Part shown: positions 23,537-28,486 of the stretch, in pieces | Layout: the number at the start of each line of letters is the position of its first letter | Numbering within the stretch: position 1 is the stretch's first letter | Source of the DNA: Bacteroidales bacterium UBA1714 | GTDB lineage: Bacteria > Bacteroidota > Bacteroidia > Bacteroidales > Paludibacteraceae | Assembly (NCBI GenBank): GCA_002317295.1 | Contig: DCIY01000019.1 | Span: 1-28,486 of the forward strand | Direction of reading: 5' to 3' | DNA: 28,486 bases | Program-made: the position numbers and the translations under genes | The notes under the pieces: model-generated | The model's database searches: none | What the model was told of the DNA's origin: nothing | Seen by the model: only the letters and a program-made list of their open reading frames with translations

Positions 23537-24838
23537 TTACGATAATTCACCGGCAAAATAGCGGTCATAACTGGCCATATCAATCAGTCCATGGCCGGAT
23601 AAATTGAATAATATAGTCTTTTCGATACCTTCCTCTTTGGCACGCAGTGCTTCCTGAATGGCCACACAAATGGCGTGAGTGGATTCGGGTGCAGGAATGA
23701 TACCCTCTACCTGTGAGAAGAGGACGCCAGCCTGAAACGATTCCAATTGCTGAACATCGGCAGCTTCTATCCACCCGTCTTTCATTAATTGGGAAATGAT
23801 TTGTCCTCCGCCGTGATAGCGTAACCCGCCTGCATGAATGGCAGCCGGTTGAAAATCATGCCCCAGAGTATACATCGGAATGAGGGGCGTCAGACCCTGG
23901 CTGTCACCAAAGTCATACTCAAACTTGCCGTGAGTCAGTTTGGGACAGGATGCAGGTTCTGCTGCGATAAAGCGAGTGGAACGTTCGCCGGCCAACTTAT
24001 CTCTGAGGAACGGGAAACTGATGCCGCAAAAATTGCTTCCGCCACCAAAACATCCTATGACTACATCGGGATAGTCACCGGTTTTTTCCATTTGCAATCG
24101 TGCCTCTTCTCCAATAATGGTTTGATGCAGGCACACATGGTTGAGGGTGGACCCCAAAGCATAGCGTGTGTTCTCGTGAGTGCGGGCATATTCGACCGCT
24201 TCGGAAATGGCCATGCCTAACGATCCCGGCGTATTGGGATATGCAGCCAACATTTGACGTCCTGCTTCGGTGGTTTCGCTGGGGGACGGAATGACTGTGG
24301 CCCCATAGGTATGCATGACGGATTTGCGATAAGGTTTTTGTTCATAACTGACTCGCACCATGTATACACGCAAGTCCAGTCCAAAGTGTTTGCACGCAAT
24401 GCTGAGTGCCGAACCCCATTGTCCGGCTCCGGTTTCGGTGGTGAGGTGTTGGATACCCTCTACCTTATTATAATACGCTTGCGGAATGGCGGAATTGAGT
24501 TTGTGACTGCCTACGGGCGATACACTCTCGTTCTTAAAGTATATCTTGGCCGGTGTGTCCAGTGCTTTTTCCAGACCGCTGGCTCTTACCAATGGGGTAG
24601 GGCGCCAGATGCGATACAAGTCGCGTACCTGATCAGGAATCTCAATAAACCGCTCTCTGCTAAACTCTTGTTCACTCAGTCCGCGAGCAAACAATTGACT
24701 CATCTCGTCCACCGTGAGAGGTTGACGAGTCTGTGGGTGGAGCATGGGAGCCGGCGGCGTAGGCATATCCGCGAGGATATTATACCAACGCGTCGGCATC
24801 TCATTTTCTTCCAATACGATTTTTTTGGTTACTTTCAC
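23537..24838 (-). CDS. TrpB2-type tryptophan synthase beta-like PLP enzyme
   Basis: This 433-residue protein belongs to the TrpB2 branch, which is longer than ordinary TrpB. IWRPTPLVRASGLEKAL leads to the PLP lysine K113 in GSHKLNSA. TETGAGQWGSAL is the active-site loop with the catalytic glutamate. GCFGGGSNFCG near 257-267 binds the cofactor phosphate. The enzyme makes tryptophan from indole and serine, but stand-alone TrpB2 genes may salvage indole or use other nucleophiles. No trpA or other trp gene is in the window. It starts 2 nt after the rnfA stop and seems to be part of the rnf transcript. Confidence 0.9.
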   Translation of the reverse strand: MKVTKKIVLEENEMPTRWYNILADMPTPPAPMLHPQTRQPLTVDEMSQLFARGLSEQEFSRERFIEIPDQVRDLYRIWRPTPLVRASGLEKALDTPAKIYFKNESVSPVGSHKLNSAIPQAYYNKVEGIQHLTTETGAGQWGSALSIACKHFGLDLRVYMVRVSYEQKPYRKSVMHTYGATVIPSPSETTEAGRQMLAAYPNTPGSLGMAISEAVEYARTHENTRYALGSTLNHVCLHQTIIGEEARLQMEKTGDYPDVVIGCFGGGSNFCGISFPFLRDKLAGERSTRFIAAEPASCPKLTHGKFEYDFGDSQGLTPLIPMYTLGHDFQPAAIHAGGLRYHGGGQIISQLMKDGWIEAADVQQLESFQAGVLFSQVEGIIPAPESTHAICVAIQEALRAKEEGIEKTILFNLSGHGLIDMASYDRYFAGELS

Positions 24839-24840
24839 GA

Positions 24841-25434
24841 TTATACCACTCCGGAGAATCCCATAAATGCCATCGCCAGCAGACCTGCTGTAAGCAACGC
24901 GATAGGCGTTCCTTCCATAGCCTTTGGAATCTTATTCATACTTAGTTGTTCACGAATGCCGGCAAACAGGACCAATGCCAAACTGAATCCCAATGCGGTA
25001 GCAAAAGCAAAGAGGGTTCCGGTGAGCAGGTTGTGATCAGCACCCATTGGCAATTTGTTGGTGCCATTAGCCACAAGAATGGCTACACCCAGCAGACAAC
25101 AGTTGGTCGTAATCAGCGGCAGGAAAACACCCAATGCCTGATACAATGATGGAGAAATTTTCTTAATGATGATCTCAATCATTTGCACCAATGCAGCAAT
25201 CACCAGAATAAAGAGAATGGTTTGTAAAAACGCTACATTCCACATCACCAGCAGTTTTTGCAACAGATAGGTGACCACGGTCGCCAAGGTGAGCACAAAT
25301 GTAACCGCTGCACCCATACCCAGGGCTGTGTCTATTTTTTTACTTACGCCTAAAAATGGGCAGATACCCAAGAATTGGCTCAATACGATATTGTTGACGA
25401 ATATCGCGGAGATAAATATCAAAAAGTAAATCAT
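24841..25434 (-). CDS. rnfA: Rnf complex subunit RnfA/RsxA
   Basis: This 197-residue, six-helix inner-membrane protein begins MIYFLIFISAIFVNNIVLSQFLGICPFLGVSKK. It has the conserved NNIVLSQFLGICPF loop and, later, LITTNCCLLGVAIL. RnfA and RnfE are homologous membrane subunits that hold a cysteine-bound iron-sulfur site across the membrane, and the cysteines are present here. The complex couples electron flow between ferredoxin and NAD to ion transport. It lies 12 nt after rnfE. Confidence 0.95.
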   Translation of the reverse strand: MIYFLIFISAIFVNNIVLSQFLGICPFLGVSKKIDTALGMGAAVTFVLTLATVVTYLLQKLLVMWNVAFLQTILFILVIAALVQMIEIIIKKISPSLYQALGVFLPLITTNCCLLGVAILVANGTNKLPMGADHNLLTGTLFAFATALGFSLALVLFAGIREQLSMNKIPKAMEGTPIALLTAGLLAMAFMGFSGVV

Positions 25435-25446
25435 AATACGTCCAAA

Positions 25447-26037
25447 TTAATCTTTTTTCATCAGTTTTTGAATGCCAGCCATCAAATAGCCCAGGCAGAT
25501 AAAGGCTCCGGGAGCCAGGACAAAAATAAGCGCTCCGTATTGCTCAGGGAAGATATTCATGGAGAAGATGCAACCCGTTCCCAACAGTTCACGAATGGCG
25601 CCTATGATGGTGAGAGACAGGGTAAAGCCCAATCCCATGCCAATTCCGTCCAATGCACTCAGACCTACGCTGTTTTTGGCAGCAAACGCTTCGGCACGAC
25701 CTAATACGATACAGTTCACCACAATCAGTGGAATAAACAATCCTAAGGTGGCATAAACAGCGGGCACATAAGCCTGCATGAGCAGTTGTACCATGGTGAC
25801 AAATGTGGCAATCACCACGATAAAAGCAGGAATGCGCACTTTGTCGGGAATCACATTCTTGAGCAGCGAAATGACCACATTCGAGCAAATCAGCACAAAC
25901 ATGGTGGCCAAACCCATCGACATACCGTTGACGGCAGAAGTGGTCGTGGCCAAAGTTGGACACATGCCCAATACCAAACCAAAAGTAGGATTCTCTTTAA
26001 GAATACCATTGGTTAACGTCTTCAAACTATTATTCAT
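25447..26037 (-). CDS. rnfE: Rnf complex subunit RnfE/RsxE
   Basis: This 196-residue membrane protein has NPTFGLVLGMCPTLATTTSAVNGM at the first conserved loop and LIVVNCIVLGRAEAFAAKN at the second, the standard RnfE/NqrD pattern with paired cysteines. The start overlaps the rnfG stop by 8 nt. A strong AGGAGG sits about 6 nt before the ATG within the end of rnfG, which is notable because Bacteroidota rarely depend on such sites. Confidence 0.95.
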   Translation of the reverse strand: MNNSLKTLTNGILKENPTFGLVLGMCPTLATTTSAVNGMSMGLATMFVLICSNVVISLLKNVIPDKVRIPAFIVVIATFVTMVQLLMQAYVPAVYATLGLFIPLIVVNCIVLGRAEAFAAKNSVGLSALDGIGMGLGFTLSLTIIGAIRELLGTGCIFSMNIFPEQYGALIFVLAPGAFICLGYLMAGIQKLMKKD

Positions 26038-26599
26038 GATTTTCCTCCTTTCCTTCCTTTACTACCATACTTGCACCGCTGTTTGCATCTGCGTCAGCAT
26101 CGTCTACCACAGCAACAACGTTTGCCAATTTTGTGGCTTCGTTTACTGCTTTGAGGAATGCACGGCTGGAAATGGTGGCAGCTGTAATTGCGTCCACATC
26201 ACCACCATCCTTGGATACTTGCAGTTTCCCGGTTGCCTTGCGGCCAATGATATTTTGACCCGGTTTATCGGCATTTTGAAACCACATACCGGCTTTGTCA
26301 CCCAAACCCGGAGTTTCGCTATGCTCCAGAATCTTGTATCCCAAGATATGGCCGTCTTGACTAAATCCGACCATCACTTTCATCTTACCCCCGAAACCAT
26401 CCGTCTCTGCCATCACAGCTATTCCTTCTTCATCTCCTGCCAACACGGATAACTTGGCTTGATTTTCGGCTTCTTGTTTCTGCATATCAATGGTCTTCTG
26501 CGTCAATTGATACACTCCCGCCAACGCAGCGGCTGCCACCAGCGTGATGCCGGTGAGAGAGAGGACCATGTTCTTTAATGTACTTTGCATTTTTGCCAT
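26030..26599 (-). CDS. rnfG: Rnf complex subunit RnfG
   Basis: This 189-residue protein has one N-terminal membrane helix (about 11-31) and a periplasmic FMN-binding domain. The flavin attachment motif reads D136-A-I-T-A-A-T142, so T142 should carry covalently bound FMN added by ApbE. The commoner motif has glycine where alanine 140 stands, a position known to vary. SETPGLGDKAG is the conserved loop before it. The C-terminus is an acidic tail. A clear GGGAGGA lies 8-9 nt before the ATG. Confidence 0.95.
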   Translation of the reverse strand: MAKMQSTLKNMVLSLTGITLVAAAALAGVYQLTQKTIDMQKQEAENQAKLSVLAGDEEGIAVMAETDGFGGKMKVMVGFSQDGHILGYKILEHSETPGLGDKAGMWFQNADKPGQNIIGRKATGKLQVSKDGGDVDAITAATISSRAFLKAVNEATKLANVVAVVDDADADANSGASMVVKEGKEENHE

Positions 26600-26614
26600 T
26601 GTCGTATCCTCCCT

Positions 26615-27598
26615 TTATTTTTTGATGACCTCACCGAAACGATGGGGACGAATCTTGTTTAACAACGGTACGCATGCGTTCATAATCAGGATGGCAAAAG
26701 ACATGCCTTCGGGATAAGCACCCCAGGTACGAATCACCATCACAATCAGACCGATGCCGATACCAAAAATCACTTTCCCCCAACCGGTCATCGGACTGGT
26801 GACATAGTCGGTGGCCATAAAGAAGGCTCCCAACATCATACCTCCGGTAAAGAGCGTGTAGCCCATATACTCATGACCGCACATACCTTCGGGAGTGGCA
26901 ATCCATGCAAACAGCGCAACGGTCGCCAAAATGCTGACCGGAATATGCCAGGTAATCACTTTGGTGGCAATCAGGAAAATACCGCCGACAATCAGTGCCA
27001 GGGCACATATCTCGCCGAGCGATCCGCCCATCAGTCCCAGAAAACTGTCTTTTAATGCGGGCAGTTGGTCTATCAGGGCGCTGTTGCCTTTGACAATCTG
27101 CTTCATCAGACTCAGCGGTGTCGCACCGGTTTGTGCATCCACATACGATCCTGCAAAACCTTGCGCCAATGGCCATGTGGTCATTTGTACAGGGAAGGAG
27201 ATGAGTAGGAATACACGACCTACCAGGGCGGGGTTAAAGGGATTTTGACCCAGTCCGCCAAAGGTCATCTTGCCTACGCCAATGGCTACCAAAGCACCAA
27301 TAACAATGATCCACCAGGGCAGGTTACTGGGCAGGTTGAAGGCCAATAATAAACCGGTTAATACTGCAGAGCAGTCACCGATGGTAGGCTGCTGCTTGAG
27401 AATAAATTTGGCAATCAGCCATTCAAATCCCACACAGGCAACAATACTGATGAGTGTGGTAATGATGGCGCCCCAGCCAAAGGCAAATATGGATACCGCG
27501 TAAGCAGGCATCAGTGCTGCAATGACCAAGAGCATATTTCTGCGCACACTGTCACCACTATGGGTGTGCGGTGCAGGAGATACAATTAGTTTTTTCAT
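26615..27598 (-). CDS. rnfD: Rnf complex subunit RnfD
   Basis: This 327-residue polytopic membrane protein starts LIVSPAPHTHSGDSVRRNML, the family opening. GGLGQNPFNPALVGRVFLL follows at about 114-132. The flavin attachment motif DAQTGATPLS puts FMN on T160. FFMATDYVTSPMTGWGKVIFG near the C-terminal half is also diagnostic. It forms the membrane ion path with RnfA, RnfE and RnfG. There is a 42-nt gap to rnfC, the largest in the minus-strand run, with no promoter I could recognise. Confidence 0.96.
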   Translation of the reverse strand: MKKLIVSPAPHTHSGDSVRRNMLLVIAALMPAYAVSIFAFGWGAIITTLISIVACVGFEWLIAKFILKQQPTIGDCSAVLTGLLLAFNLPSNLPWWIIVIGALVAIGVGKMTFGGLGQNPFNPALVGRVFLLISFPVQMTTWPLAQGFAGSYVDAQTGATPLSLMKQIVKGNSALIDQLPALKDSFLGLMGGSLGEICALALIVGGIFLIATKVITWHIPVSILATVALFAWIATPEGMCGHEYMGYTLFTGGMMLGAFFMATDYVTSPMTGWGKVIFGIGIGLIVMVIRTWGAYPEGMSFAILIMNACVPLLNKIRPHRFGEVIKK

Positions 27599-27640
27599 AT
27601 AATCTTACAATTTTCAATAGGCCGCAAGGCCAATCAATGA

Positions 27641-28486
27641 CTACTTTGTTTGGCGAGCACGAATAATGCCGCCTACTTTTGCTTTACCACTTCGAATATA
27701 GTCCAACAATGGGCGATGACTCGGGCAGGTAAACATACAACTTCCGCAATCGATACAATCCATGATGGCGTGATCTTCCGCTTCATCCCACATCTGTTTA
27801 TCCACCATTTTGGATAACAGGTAGGGCTCCAATCCCATAGGACATGCGCTGACGCACTTGCCGCAACGGATACAGTTCTCTGGTTCAACACGACGGCTTT
27901 CGGCTTCTGTGAGGAAGAGGATACCGCTTGTGCGCTTGTGTGCAGGCATATCAATGCTGTTCATGGCACGACCCATCATAGGTCCTCCACCGATGATCTT
28001 ACCGGTATCTTCGGGAACCCCGCCTGCCAATGCAATGACTTCACTGAGGGGAGTACCAAAACGCACGCTGTAATTGCCCGGATGCGCAACGCTCTTTCCA
28101 GTAATGGTCATAATACGGGAAATCAGCGGTTTATTCTTTTGTACGGCCTCATATACGGCATAGATGGTTGCCACATTATCCACCACGGCTCCCACTTCAA
28201 TGGGGAGTGCGCCACTGGGTACCTGGCGGCCTGTGCAGGCATCAATTAACTGTTTTTCTCCCCCTTGTGGGTACTTGACCATCAGGGGTTTAACCACAAT
28301 ACCTGCGGCATCCTTACTCAATTCACGCATGCGTGCGATGGCATCCGGTTTGTTGCGCTCGATACCAATCACGGCCTTGTTGATGTTCAGGGCACGCATC
28401 AGAATCTGAATACCAATGATAATCTCTTCTCCGTGCTCCAGCATCAATTGATGGTCACAGGTGAGATAGGGCTCACATTCGACACC
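27641..28486 (-). CDS. rnfC: Rnf complex subunit RnfC, N-terminus outside window
   Basis: This is the C-terminal 281 residues of RnfC. The open frame continues to the last base, where it reads GVECEPYLTCDHQLMLEHGEE, a conserved internal region, so the start lies beyond 28486. Two 4Fe-4S clusters are clear: CIRCGKCVSACPMGLEP and CIDCGSCMFTCPSHRPLLDYI. RnfC is the peripheral subunit with NADH and FMN sites in the missing part and the ferredoxin-like domain seen here. RnfB would be expected just upstream. Confidence 0.96.
   Translation of the reverse strand, partial: GVECEPYLTCDHQLMLEHGEEIIIGIQILMRALNINKAVIGIERNKPDAIARMRELSKDAAGIVVKPLMVKYPQGGEKQLIDACTGRQVPSGALPIEVGAVVDNVATIYAVYEAVQKNKPLISRIMTITGKSVAHPGNYSVRFGTPLSEVIALAGGVPEDTGKIIGGGPMMGRAMNSIDMPAHKRTSGILFLTEAESRRVEPENCIRCGKCVSACPMGLEPYLLSKMVDKQMWDEAEDHAIMDCIDCGSCMFTCPSHRPLLDYIRSGKAKVGGIIRARQTK

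Noticed and set aside
28445..28447. TTG at 28445-28447 as the start of rnfC
   Set aside because: The frame stays open to the end of the window and reads the conserved RnfC segment GVECEPYLTCDHQL, so this codon is an internal leucine.

Overview
The window looks like a chromosome segment of a Bacteroidales bacterium (phylum Bacteroidota). The signs are an Rnf operon in the order C-D-G-E-A, a GldG-like protein, a ParA-ParB-DUF5683-LysM transglycosylase block, a YfhO-type membrane protein, and two TTTG-N20-TAnnTTTG promoters of the Bacteroidota type. No rRNA, tRNA, CRISPR array or insertion sequence was seen. The genus cannot be settled from the sequence alone.

Region 1 (1-7956, + strand) is a glycan locus behind a DUF4143 ATPase. 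Its core is three genes joined by ATGA stop/start overlaps: a nucleotidyltransferase fused to a CobD/HisC-like PLP enzyme, an octopine/nopaline-type dehydrogenase, and a LicD-family transferase. Three glycosyltransferases follow. I infer that the core makes a small amino-alkyl phosphate, activates it as a CDP ester, may N-carboxyalkylate it with a 2-oxo acid, and attaches it to a glycan. The linked set is the best candidate in the window for an undescribed pathway. Hand counts on sample lines gave roughly 30% GC in 5.6-6.7 kb and 50-55% near 23.7 and 26.9 kb, which suggests the glycosyltransferases were acquired.

Region 2 (7871-13091) holds a large YfhO-family membrane protein on the - strand. 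It overlaps the last glycosyltransferase tail-to-tail by 86 bp. A 375-nt divergent intergenic region follows, with two promoters, a long imperfect hairpin, a terminator-like stem, a direct repeat and an operator-like palindrome. Beyond it lie an AbiE-type (type IV) toxin-antitoxin pair and a second GT2 gene that is an end-to-end paralogue of the one at 7054.

Region 3 (13077-28486, all - strand) is one unbroken run of fifteen genes with no gap above 42 nt. In transcription order they are rnfC (cut by the window edge), rnfD, rnfG, rnfE, rnfA, a TrpB2-like PLP enzyme, an NrnA-like DHH phosphoesterase, a two-domain periplasmic PPIase, an orphan GldG-like protein, a LysM plus type-1 periplasmic-binding-fold protein, an outer-membrane beta-barrel protein, parA, parB, a DUF5683 protein, an MltD-like transglycosylase and a MerR regulator with a TTG start. 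The run places an ion-motive redox pump, envelope assembly proteins and chromosome segregation on what may be a single transcription unit.
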